From NCBI GenBank assembly GCA_002367635.1, contig DFDI01000038.1, forward strand, positions 1-5,942: 5,942 nt of DNA, read 5' to 3'. The translations under genes and the position numbers were made by a program. The stretch is from Betaproteobacteria bacterium UBA3031 (GTDB taxonomy: Bacteria; Pseudomonadota; Gammaproteobacteria; Burkholderiales; Eutrophovitaceae). This document shows positions 1 to 5,684 of this stretch, piece after piece. Each line of letters starts with the position of its first letter. Position 1 is the stretch's first letter. A model generated the notes under the pieces. That model was given only the letters and a program-made list of their open reading frames with translations. It was not told where the DNA came from and searched no databases.

Positions 1-24
1 TTTAAGCTCTGGTTTAAGCTCTGT
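1..24 (-). repeat. 12-base tandem repeat inside tolA
   Basis: Two adjacent copies of tttaagctctgg/t (plus-strand spelling), matching at 11 of 12 positions, lie at the window edge. They encode the repeated peptide ELKP-ELK(x) in the periplasmic part of TolA. A related ttcagttcag stretch at 71-80 encodes a further PELK. More copies may lie beyond the edge. Repetitive Lys/Glu/Ala-rich sequence is normal for TolA domain II. Confidence 0.6.
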
Positions 25-222
25 TTTAGATTCAGACTTGGCGGTATCCTGCGGCGTATTAACCTCTGACTTCAGTTCAGGGGACCACAGCTCTACCATT
101 ACTGGCTCTGGAGCCCTACGATTCCAATCCAGACTAATAAACAAAAATAAAAATAAAACTGCGTGTATCAGGACGGACAGAAAACCCGACTTAATTCGAG
201 AGTTTTTTATCCCGCGAGACAT
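1..222 (-). CDS. tolA: TolA, N-terminal part (runs off the left edge)
   Basis: Partial gene: the first 74 codons are present and the frame is open to the window edge. The ATG at 222 directly abuts the tolR stop (TAA then ATG), and AAGGA lies 4 bases upstream inside the end of tolR, so translation is probably coupled. The protein starts with a short basic cytoplasmic tail (SRGIKNSRIK), then one membrane helix at about residues 13-30. Inside the helix are S16 and H20 in the S-x3-H spacing that TolA and TonB use to contact TolQ/TolR or ExbB/ExbD. The helix is followed by the PVMVELW type of sequence common after the TolA anchor. From about residue 47 a charged, Lys/Glu-rich stretch begins (ELKSE, TELKPELK), which fits the start of the long periplasmic domain II. 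In the family TolA links the TolQR motor to TolB, Pal and the outer membrane during division. Identification rests on position after tolQR plus the anchor motif; the C-terminal domain cannot be seen. Confidence 0.9.
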   Translation of the reverse strand, partial: MSRGIKNSRIKSGFLSVLIHAVLFLFLFISLDWNRRAPEPVMVELWSPELKSEVNTPQDTAKSESKTELKPELK

Positions 223-636
223 TTATTCCTTCGGGGTTACCATCAAGCCAACACGCTCGACATTCATTTTTTGCAACACGTCCATCATGTCCATAACCCG
301 CTCATATCGTACGCTTTTATCTGCTGAAATCAGTACAGGTTGACTTGGATTGGACTCTTGCTTTTTGGTCACGACCGCCAAAAGCTCACTCCAACCAATC
401 ACTCTCGTTGCTTTTGATTTTTCTCGATCGATATAAGCATAATCACCACTGGCTTTGATGATCACCTCAAGCGGTCTTATTGGGACCTGAGAGGACTTGC
501 CAACGCTGGGTAACTCAACCACGCCAGGATTCAACATCGGCGCAGTCACCATGAATATTACGAGCAATACCAACATCACATCAATGTACGGTACAACATT
601 CATCTGATTCATTAATTTACGATGTTTTTTCGCCAT
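223..636 (-). CDS. tolR: TolR, Tol-Pal motor subunit (ExbD/TolR family)
   Basis: Inner-membrane protein of 137 residues, close to the usual length of about 140. With TolQ it forms the proton channel that energises TolA. Residues 1-16 are a basic cytoplasmic tail (AKKHRKLMNQMNVVP), and one membrane helix runs over about 17-36 (YIDVMLVLLVIFMVTAPML). D19 in the helix corresponds to the essential channel aspartate of the family (D23 in E. coli). The rest is the periplasmic domain, ending with the VMDMMDVLQKMNVERVGLMV segment typical of ExbD/TolR. Start choice: the frame can be extended to a TTG at 648, but that codon has no Shine-Dalgarno. The ATG at 636 is preceded by GGGTGAT at suitable distance and gives the typical N-terminus, so I use 636. 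It lies 35 bases after tolQ and abuts tolA. Confidence 0.94.
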   Translation of the reverse strand: MAKKHRKLMNQMNVVPYIDVMLVLLVIFMVTAPMLNPGVVELPSVGKSSQVPIRPLEVIIKASGDYAYIDREKSKATRVIGWSELLAVVTKKQESNPSQPVLISADKSVRYERVMDMMDVLQKMNVERVGLMVTPKE

Positions 637-671
637 CACATCACCCAATAATTGTAAGGACTGAGCGCTTG

Positions 672-1358
672 CTAACTCACCGTTACCGACCGCTGTAACA
701 GGTTGGATATCTCGTCCATCCCGCTTTCGTATCGCGCCGTTAAACGCTCAATATCTCTGACATATCGGTTATAAGCTAGAACGGCCGGTATGGCTGCAAA
801 TAGGCCCATCGCCGTAGCCACAAGCGCCTCGGCAATCCCTGGGGCTACTTGCGCGAGTGTTGCCTGCCCAACATTCGCAAGCCCACGGAACGCATTCATA
901 ATTCCCCAGACCGTTCCAAAAAGGCCGACATAAGGACTCACTGATCCAACCGTCGCTAAAAATGACAGATGCATTTCCAATCGGTCTAACTCTCTTTGAT
1001 ACTGCGCGTTCATCGCCCGTCTAGTACCATCCATAAGCGTCGGCAGAGACATTCCTGATTGCTGCTGTAATTTTGTAAATTCCCGCAAAGCCGACTCAAA
1101 AATTCTATCAAGTGCTCCACGTGACTTACTCGCCCGCACATGCTGATACAGACTTCCAGGATCATTCACAGAGGCAAAGTAGCCCTCAAAGGCGTTGGCG
1201 CTGCGAAACGCGTCTTTAAAGACCTCACGCTTTAAAAAGATATACCACCAAGAAACCAGCGACATCCCAAGAAGCGCAATCATTACCAACTGAACCAAAA
1301 TGCTCGCGTTGGCGATCAGCGAAAAAAAAGACATGTTCTCCGATATGGTCACAGGCAT
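672..1358 (-). CDS. tolQ: TolQ, Tol-Pal proton channel subunit (ExbB/TolQ/MotA family)
   Basis: Inner-membrane protein of 228 residues, normal family length. It has three expected membrane helices: about 18-42 (ILVQLVMIALLGMSLVSWWY), about 131-158 (LSFLATVGSVSPYVGLFGTV) and about 172-197 (APGIAEALVATAMGLFAAIP), with a large cytoplasmic loop between the first two. T149 in GLFGTVWGIM and T182 in ALVATAMGLF match the conserved channel threonines of TolQ (T145 and T178 in E. coli). NAFRGLANVGQATLAQVAPGIAEAL is highly typical of the family. The protein assembles with TolR into the motor that uses the proton gradient to drive TolA in outer-membrane constriction and integrity. The ATG at 1358 has AAAGG six bases upstream. 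An internal ATG at codon 9 (MSFFSLIANAS) is possible but has no better ribosome site. It lies 27 bases after ybgC and 35 before tolR. Confidence 0.97.
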   Translation of the reverse strand: MPVTISENMSFFSLIANASILVQLVMIALLGMSLVSWWYIFLKREVFKDAFRSANAFEGYFASVNDPGSLYQHVRASKSRGALDRIFESALREFTKLQQQSGMSLPTLMDGTRRAMNAQYQRELDRLEMHLSFLATVGSVSPYVGLFGTVWGIMNAFRGLANVGQATLAQVAPGIAEALVATAMGLFAAIPAVLAYNRYVRDIERLTARYESGMDEISNLLQRSVTVS

Positions 1359-1385
1359 GAAAGACCTTTCGTTTGAAAAAGAGTA

Positions 1386-1787
1386 TTAAACATAATGTTT
1401 CAATGTTTCCATAAGTGATTCTGGCAACTTAACAGGTAAAAAACTATTCACACTAACAGATGCCAAATTAACATTCGCATCCGCCAGCATCAATCCATTT
1501 CTACGAACAGTCTGCCTTAATGTGATTTGAGCACGCTTAACCTCAATCTCATCTACAAACACCTCAACCTCATCGTCCAAACGAGCGGGTTGATGGTAAT
1601 TCAACGCCACCTTGCGAACGACCAATACAACACCATAATCCTGGATTAACCGTGAAGACTCGTATCCAAGATGCCGAAGCCAATCAGCTCGAGCACGCTC
1701 GAAAAAATCCAGATATCGGGAATGATAAACCACACCACCTGCATCTGTATCCTGATAATAAATACGTGTCGTAACCGAGAAAATAAT
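1386..1787 (-). CDS. ybgC: YbgC, Tol-Pal-associated acyl-CoA thioesterase, probable ATT (AUU) start
   Basis: Hotdog-fold thioesterase of the 4-hydroxybenzoyl-CoA thioesterase class; the family acts on acyl-CoA or acyl-ACP and is encoded with tolQRA. Starting at ATT 1787 the protein has 133 residues (E. coli YbgC has 134). Near its N-terminus is RIYYQDTDAGGVVYHSRYL, the family active-site block, with D15 matching the catalytic Asp and Y11 and H22 the neighbouring conserved residues. FFERARADWLR and PARLDDEVEV also fit. No ATG, GTG or TTG exists in frame between the stop at 1802-1800 and the GTG at 1733. A start at that GTG would delete the catalytic Asp and the first beta strand (115 residues left). 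A perfect AAGGAG (1801-1796) sits 8 bases before the ATT, and the ruvB stop TAG ends 2 bases before it, suggesting translational coupling. A second ATT at 1784 is the other candidate. The family call is secure; the start codon is an inference. Confidence 0.9.
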   Translation of the reverse strand: MIFSVTTRIYYQDTDAGGVVYHSRYLDFFERARADWLRHLGYESSRLIQDYGVVLVVRKVALNYHQPARLDDEVEVFVDEIEVKRAQITLRQTVRRNGLMLADANVNLASVSVNSFLPVKLPESLMETLKHYV

Positions 1788-1789
1788 CG

Positions 1790-2830
1790 CTAAAGCTCCT
1801 TAAACAAATTTTTCTCGCCAACTGCGTTCGCCTCCAAGCCAAAATGGCTAAAAGCTCGAGGTGTCGCCAATCGCCCCCTCGGGGTTCTTTGGATGTAACC
1901 TTCTTGAATCAAAAATGGCTCGATAACATCCTCAATCGTATCGCGAGACTCTCCGATCGCCGCAGCAAGGTTATCTACTCCGACGGGGCCTCCAGCAAAA
2001 CGATAAATGATCGCCTCTAGAAGCTTCCGATCCATAACATCAAGACCACGGCCATCGACATCTAAGATTCTTAGAGCCTCATCGGCAACGGTTTGATCAA
2101 TTTTTCCTTGGAACTTAACATCTGCAAAATCACGAACGCGGCGCAACAAACGATTTGCAATACGTGGGGTCCCACGTGACCTGGATGCTATTTCTCTAGC
2201 GCCATCCCCATCGATCGTCGTATTTAAAAGCTCTGCAGATCTTTTTATGATCTTGGTGAGCTCGTCAGGCGTGTAAAACTCTAGCCTGGATACAATGCCG
2301 AATCGATCGCGCAAAGGATTGGTCAACATACCGGCCCGCGTGGTAGCTCCGATCAACGTAAAAGGTGGGAGATCAAGCTTCACTGACCGCGCGGCAGGCC
2401 CTTCACCAATCATGATGTCCAGCTGGTAGTCTTCTAATGCGGGGTAAAGTATTTCTTCGACCGCTGGTGACAATCGATGAATTTCATCAATAAATAAAAC
2501 GTCATTGGGTTCTAAATTTGTTAATAAAGCTGCCAGATCACCAGCTTTCTCAATCACAGGGCCAGAAGTCTGCCTGATATTGACCCCCATTTCTCGGCCA
2601 ATAATGTGGGCCAATGTCGTTTTACCTAAACCCGGGGGACCAAAAAGTAAAACATGATCTAAAGGTTCCTTACGGCCTATCGCAGCCTGAATGAACACAC
2701 TTAATTGAGCTCGGATTTTTTCTTGGCCAACATACTCGTCAAAACGACTGGGGCGCAGCGCTCTATCTGCGCGATCCTCTGGCGCGATCGGCGAAGACGC
2801 AGGGGAAACCAGTCGATCCGTCTCAATCAT
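1790..2830 (-). CDS. ruvB: RuvB, Holliday-junction branch-migration ATPase
   Basis: AAA+ motor of 346 residues, full family length. It forms hexameric rings on RuvA-bound junctions and drives branch migration by ATP hydrolysis in the cytoplasm. Visible motifs: Walker A GPPGLGKT at 64-71; Walker B VLFIDEIH at 111-118 with D115 and E116; sensor 1 GATTR at 161-165; the conserved arginine motif NPLRDRFG at 171-178; sensor 2 GTPRIANRLLRRVRDF from 220. The winged-helix C-terminus includes GYIQRTPRGR at 311-320. All catalytic residues appear intact. The ATG at 2830 lies 4 bases after the stop of the upstream gene and has no good Shine-Dalgarno at normal distance (GAG about 13 bases away), so coupling to the upstream gene is likely. 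The usual ruvA-ruvB adjacency is interrupted here by one gene. The TAG stop is 2 bases from the proposed ybgC start. Confidence 0.98.
   Translation of the reverse strand: MIETDRLVSPASSPIAPEDRADRALRPSRFDEYVGQEKIRAQLSVFIQAAIGRKEPLDHVLLFGPPGLGKTTLAHIIGREMGVNIRQTSGPVIEKAGDLAALLTNLEPNDVLFIDEIHRLSPAVEEILYPALEDYQLDIMIGEGPAARSVKLDLPPFTLIGATTRAGMLTNPLRDRFGIVSRLEFYTPDELTKIIKRSAELLNTTIDGDGAREIASRSRGTPRIANRLLRRVRDFADVKFQGKIDQTVADEALRILDVDGRGLDVMDRKLLEAIIYRFAGGPVGVDNLAAAIGESRDTIEDVIEPFLIQEGYIQRTPRGRLATPRAFSHFGLEANAVGEKNLFKEL
1796..1801 (-). promoter_or_regulatory. Shine-Dalgarno AAGGAG for ybgC
   Basis: The sequence AAGGAG lies within the last codons of ruvB, with 8 bases to the ATT at 1787 and 11 to the ATT at 1784. 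It is the strongest ribosome site in the window and decides where ybgC begins, since the GTG at 1733 is 62 bases away and has no comparable site of its own. Confidence 0.7.
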
Positions 2831-2861
2831 AAAATCAGTAATCTCGCAGAAAATCAGTAAT
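2831..2861 (-). repeat. 12-base direct repeat at the ruvB start
   Basis: ATTACTGATTTT (minus-strand spelling) occurs twice exactly, at 2861-2850 and 2842-2831, offset by 19 bases with CTGCGAG between. The first copy encodes I-T-D-F at the end of the exported protein. The second is read in another frame, supplies that gene's TGA stop and ends right before the ruvB ATG. A small local duplication would explain it. Confidence 0.65.
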
Positions 2862-3659
2862 ATAAGGTTCGATCAACTGAGCATGTTCTAGAGTCAACAT
2901 ATCTGAACTTGCCGCCAAGTAATCCAAACGCTCGTTAATGCGTCCCGTCAGGCTGATGATCAGTGTCGTGAAATATTTTTTTCCCAATTGCGATAATGCG
3001 AATGCTTGAGCATCAGCACCATCTAGATCTGTAGTCACGAAGCGTATTTCCTTTTCCTCGCGATGGTAAATCTCTTGAAATAAATTTAGATCACCCGCCA
3101 ACTGCGCTAAGGGGGCCTTCAACTTACCAGAGAACGTTAGGCTCATCATTACTTGTCGAGCAACACTGTGGTCAATCACGGACGCCTGTTTGCCCCCAAT
3201 ATTCGTTTTGAAATGAGCGATTAGCTGACGAATTTCTCTGTCATCAAACCTCTCTTGAACCATACGCTCCCACTCAGGCACCATCCACTCATAGAAGCCA
3301 TAATCATCAATCATACTCGATTCAATTTTTTCGATTAAAGCTTCTTCGGCCTGCCTCCACCATGGATTTTGACGATTCCACGCAAGCCCTAGGCTCCTAT
3401 CTTCGCCCACTTGGCGCAAAAAACTCCTGACTGAAAGATGAGCTTCCTGCTTTAGAAAATAAGCACTGATTGCCGACGTAGAATCCAGATGGTGGATTGA
3501 CCAAAGCTCCAGGACGCCATCCTTGTTTGACCGAGCTGGCGAAGAGGCAATTACAAGAAAAAAAAGGGAAAACACCAGTGGCGTTAAAAGAGCTCGGGCT
3601 CTTTGCCCAATCAAGCTTGACCGATCTTTCATTCTCGTGAATGTCCCGGTGGTGATCAT
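2835..3659 (-). CDS. Exported protein of unknown function between ruvA and ruvB
   Basis: I do not recognise this 274-residue protein with confidence. It has a basic start, a hydrophobic helix at about 24-40 (LLTPLVFSLFFLVIASS) and then SPARSNK, a reasonable signal-peptidase I site (cleavage near 42-45). No cysteine follows, so it is not a lipoprotein. The mature part is soluble-looking and rich in charged and aromatic residues (WNRQNPWWRQ at 95-103, YEWMVPEWERM at 123-133). Around 137-163, RFDDREIRQLIAHFKTNIGGKQASVID resembles the DUF2059 pattern (F-x-x-x-E-hydrophobic, then Phe/Tyr, then GxK/GQK); this is a weak visual likeness. The start is ambiguous: ATG 3659, or ATG 3632 (MKDRSS), which gives a more ordinary 35-residue signal peptide. 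Neither has a good Shine-Dalgarno. It has its own promoter-like sequence and ends 4 bases before ruvB, so ruvB expression may depend on it. A periplasmic product in a DNA-repair operon is unexpected. Confidence 0.85.
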   Translation of the reverse strand: MITTGTFTRMKDRSSLIGQRARALLTPLVFSLFFLVIASSPARSNKDGVLELWSIHHLDSTSAISAYFLKQEAHLSVRSFLRQVGEDRSLGLAWNRQNPWWRQAEEALIEKIESSMIDDYGFYEWMVPEWERMVQERFDDREIRQLIAHFKTNIGGKQASVIDHSVARQVMMSLTFSGKLKAPLAQLAGDLNLFQEIYHREEKEIRFVTTDLDGADAQAFALSQLGKKYFTTLIISLTGRINERLDYLAASSDMLTLEHAQLIEPYITDFLRDY

Positions 3660-3665
3660 GCTCTG

Positions 3666-3696
3666 ATTATATCTGATGACGCCAAAGATCAGTCAG
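3666..3696 (-). promoter_or_regulatory. Candidate sigma70 promoter before the exported-protein gene and ruvB
   Basis: A perfect -10 hexamer TATAAT lies at 3671-3666. The best -35 match is CTGACT at 3696-3691 (4 of 6), with a long spacer of 19 bases. Transcription would begin around 3660-3659, at the first ATG itself, giving either a leaderless message or a leader of about 27 bases to the ATG at 3632. It sits in the 76-base gap after ruvA, the right place for an internal promoter driving the exported-protein gene, ruvB and perhaps ybgC-tol. The weak -35 lowers confidence. Confidence 0.45.
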
Positions 3697-3698
3697 AT
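3671..3698. repeat. Imperfect inverted repeat over the promoter spacer
   Basis: Arms atctgatga (3671-3679) and tcagtcagat (3689-3698) pair over 9 bases with one bulged base, around a 9-base loop. The structure covers the candidate -35 and touches the -10. That is the layout of a repressor operator, although a chance palindrome in AT-rich intergenic DNA is equally possible. Confidence 0.35.
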
Positions 3699-3735
3699 CA
3701 GCTATTTTTTTTAAGCTTCGAGTCGAATCATAATT

Positions 3736-4314
3736 TTAAGTGGATGATATGAGCTGCAACGTTTGGCGAATCATCTCCGGAAGGGTTAAACCCTCTTTGA
3801 CTTTTAATACGGAGACTCGAGCATCACGCTCACTGTAACCCAGTGATACTAAAGCACTAATCGCATCGTCAACGAGACTAGGCTTAGCGGCGCTCATGAC
3901 TGAGCCATCTGGTTTGGCCAGCTTATCGCGTAACTCCAAAATCAAACGCTCAGCTGTCTTTCTACCGATTCCAGGGACCTTCGTTAAGCGAGCTGCATCT
4001 TCGGATGCGACCAGCGATCGAAGCTCATCCAAAGATAGGGCAGAGAGTATGGCTAATGCAATCTTCGCGCCAATACCATTGACTTTAAGCAGCTGCCTAA
4101 AAGTGATTTTTTCTCCTGGATTACCAAAGCCATAAAGCAAATGAGCATCTTCTCGCACAAGAAGGTGCGTGTATAACGTAACTTGTTGTCCGGTGTCAGG
4201 TAAATCGTAAATCGTACTCATTGGCGCTTCTATTTCATAAGCGATACCACCGACTTCAACCACCAATGTGGGAGGTGATTTTTCTATTAAAACTCCACAA
4301 ATTCGACTGATCAT
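3736..4314 (-). CDS. ruvA: RuvA, Holliday-junction recognition protein
   Basis: Cytoplasmic DNA-binding protein of 192 residues (family about 190-205). It binds four-way junctions as a tetramer and loads RuvB. Domain I is an OB fold at about 1-64 and ends in REDAHLLYGF, where E55 and D56 match the acidic pin residues that separate DNA strands. Domain II holds two helix-hairpin-helix motifs, VNGIGAKIALAIL (78-90) and VPGIGRKTAERLI (113-125). A short linker (about 132-146) leads to domain III (about 148-192), with AISALVSLGYSERDA, the part that touches RuvB. All expected elements are present. The third residue is Ser where MIGR is more common, a mild variant. The ATG at 4314 has AGGG five bases upstream. 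It starts 22 bases after ruvC. ruvB does not follow directly: a 76-base gap and one extra gene intervene. Confidence 0.98.
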   Translation of the reverse strand: MISRICGVLIEKSPPTLVVEVGGIAYEIEAPMSTIYDLPDTGQQVTLYTHLLVREDAHLLYGFGNPGEKITFRQLLKVNGIGAKIALAILSALSLDELRSLVASEDAARLTKVPGIGRKTAERLILELRDKLAKPDGSVMSAAKPSLVDDAISALVSLGYSERDARVSVLKVKEGLTLPEMIRQTLQLISST

Positions 4315-4336
4315 AATCGCCCTACTCGATATGAGA

Positions 4337-4846
4337 CTAACGTGATTTTAATTGCTGGATTTTACTTGCAACGCGCTCTGAATGCGCGTAACAAATCGCA
4401 CAAGCCAACGCGTCAGCAGCATCTGTTGAAGGTGCGCTTGGCAGATTCAACAACCGTCTTACCATCTCCTGCACCTGAGATTTATCCGCATGCCCATTGC
4501 CAACGACAGATTGTTTAACCTGCAAGGCAGTAAACTCTGCCACCGCTAAATCTTTTAGAACCGCTGCAGAAATGGCCGCTCCACGAGCTTGACCCAACAA
4601 TAATGTCGACTGAGGATTGACGTTCACAAAGACCTTTTCAACGACCGCGATTGTCGGGTCGTGACTCTCAATAATCTCGATCACGCCACTTAAAATCTCC
4701 TTCAACCGATCAGGAAGCCCTTCACCTGTCGTTTTGATACAACCACTGGTCACATATGTCAATGACTGCTGGTTGACTTCAATTACACCGAAACCTGTAA
4801 CCCTCAGCCCAGGGTCAATACCTAAAATTCTCAAGAACTTAGACAC
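4337..4846 (-). CDS. ruvC: RuvC, Holliday-junction resolvase, GTG start
   Basis: Endonuclease of 169 residues (family about 170) that cuts Holliday junctions symmetrically with a Mg2+-dependent RNase H-like active site. The four acidic residues are visible: D11 in ILGIDPGLRVTGFG, E70 in AVVEKVFVN, and D142 and D145 in STDAADALACAICYAH. NPQSTLLLGQARGAA and ALQVKQSVVGNGHADKSQVQ are strong family signatures. The initiator is GTG at 4846. The only in-frame alternative is TTG at 4834, which would give the shorter family-like start LRILGIDPG. Both have weak ribosome sites (a GGG close to the GTG), so coupling to yebC, 18 bases upstream, is likely. The ruvC frame is the same as the yebC frame, separated only by the yebC TGA. 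ruvA follows after 22 bases. Confidence 0.97.
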   Translation of the reverse strand: MSKFLRILGIDPGLRVTGFGVIEVNQQSLTYVTSGCIKTTGEGLPDRLKEILSGVIEIIESHDPTIAVVEKVFVNVNPQSTLLLGQARGAAISAAVLKDLAVAEFTALQVKQSVVGNGHADKSQVQEMVRRLLNLPSAPSTDAADALACAICYAHSERVASKIQQLKSR

Positions 4847-4864
4847 ACCCGATTGAACAAGCGC

Positions 4865-5590
4865 TCACACCTCATAATCTGCTGTCGTATAAACATCTTG
4901 AACATCATCGAGCGCCTCTAGCGCGTCCAAAAGTTTTTGCATTTTCTCAGCATCTTCACCCTCGAGTGCATTCAAAATGGTTGGCTTATAGGTCACTTCC
5001 GCAACTTCTGGCTCTAACCCGGACTCTGCAAAGATACTCTTAAGCGACTCAAAATCATTAGGGCTCGCTATAACTTCAACGCTATCGTCCACGTCAGAAA
5101 TGACGTCCTCAGCACCCGCGGACAAACCCACCTCCATGATCAGCTCCTCGTCAGCTCCTGGTGCAAATACAAACTGCGCACAATATTTAAAGAGGAAGGC
5201 CACAGAACCATCCGTACCTAAATTGCCGCCATACTTAGTAAAAGCGTGTCGCACATCGGCGACCGTTCTTTTAGTGTTATCGGTAAGGCAGTCGACCAAT
5301 ACCGCGGCACCACCAATGCCATACCCCTCATACCGCACCTCTTCGTAATTGACCCCTTCAAGTCCTCCAGAGCCTTTTTTAATGGCCCGATCAATGGTAT
5401 CTTTGGTCATATTCGCATCGAGTGCTTTATCAACACCCAGACGCAATCGAGGGTTTGAGGCAGGGTCGGGTCCAGCCAGGCGAGACGCGACCGTAATTTC
5501 CTTAATAAGCCGAGTGAATACTTTTCCTCGCTTCGCATCCACCGCGGCCTTACGGTGCTTAATATTCGCCCATTTACTATGTCCGGCCAT
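4865..5590 (-). CDS. yebC: YebC/TACO1-family protein
   Basis: Cytoplasmic protein of 241 residues, within the family range of about 235-250. It opens with the signature MAGHSKWANIKHRKAAVDAK, followed by NPRLRLGVDKA, GVNYEEVRYEGYGIGGAAVLVDCLTDN (about 78-104) and GGNLGTDGSVAFLF (about 120-133). It closes with the acidic segment EKMQKLLDALEALDDVQDVYT. Family members have been described as transcriptional regulators (PmpR of Pseudomonas) and, more recently, as ribosome-associated factors that help translate proline-rich stretches, as in mitochondrial TACO1; which applies here cannot be told from sequence. The ATG at 5590 has TTAGGT six bases or so upstream. It is the first gene after the ychF gap and leads directly into ruvC, as in Pseudomonas (pmpR-ruvCAB). 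No truncation or odd residue is seen. Confidence 0.96.
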   Translation of the reverse strand: MAGHSKWANIKHRKAAVDAKRGKVFTRLIKEITVASRLAGPDPASNPRLRLGVDKALDANMTKDTIDRAIKKGSGGLEGVNYEEVRYEGYGIGGAAVLVDCLTDNTKRTVADVRHAFTKYGGNLGTDGSVAFLFKYCAQFVFAPGADEELIMEVGLSAGAEDVISDVDDSVEVIASPNDFESLKSIFAESGLEPEVAEVTYKPTILNALEGEDAEKMQKLLDALEALDDVQDVYTTADYEV

Positions 5591-5684
5591 AACTACCTAA
5601 CACTCCCCAATATCTCGTCTCACAAAAACTGATTTGTACATATCCATTCAAGCTAAAAACGACACTGAATTTTTTCAATTCGAT
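5591..5684 (-). other. 94-base gap between ychF and yebC, likely promoter region without a clear promoter
   Basis: This is the largest gap in the window and AT-rich, so a promoter for yebC-ruvCA is expected here. Scanning by eye I find only weak hexamers (TTGAAA and TTGAAT as -35-like; TACAAA and GATATT as -10-like), none well spaced. A GAATT-GAAAA-AATTC hairpin lies just after the ychF stop but is too AT-rich and lacks a T-run, so I do not call a terminator. Confidence 0.3.

Noticed and set aside
38..343. Plus-strand frame of 101 codons over tolR and tolA
   Set aside because: Its translation has no recognisable family, low-complexity Ser/Thr-rich sequence, and lies opposite well-supported genes. 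The same applies to the plus-strand frames at 3896-4135, 5100-5348, 5246-5458 and 5349-5600.
1386..1733. ybgC as a 115-residue protein beginning at GTG 1733
   Set aside because: This start lies after the catalytic Asp and the first strand of the hotdog fold, has no ribosome site, and leaves the upstream family-conserved codons unexplained.
1731..1830. A frameshift or pseudogene at the 5' end of ybgC
   Set aside because: The frame is intact through all conserved residues and reaches full family length at the ATT. I found no ATG or GTG in the other frames close by that a one-base shift would connect to, so an unusual start explains it more simply.
3671..3712. Plus-strand intrinsic terminator: stem-loop followed by eight T at 3705-3712
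   Set aside because: The stem is AT-rich with a bulge, the T-run is 6 bases away, and no plus-strand gene exists to terminate. On the minus strand the run reads as A and cannot end the ruvA transcript.
5664..5684. GAATT/AATTC hairpin after ychF as a terminator
   Set aside because: Only five A/T-rich pairs and no T-run on the minus strand.
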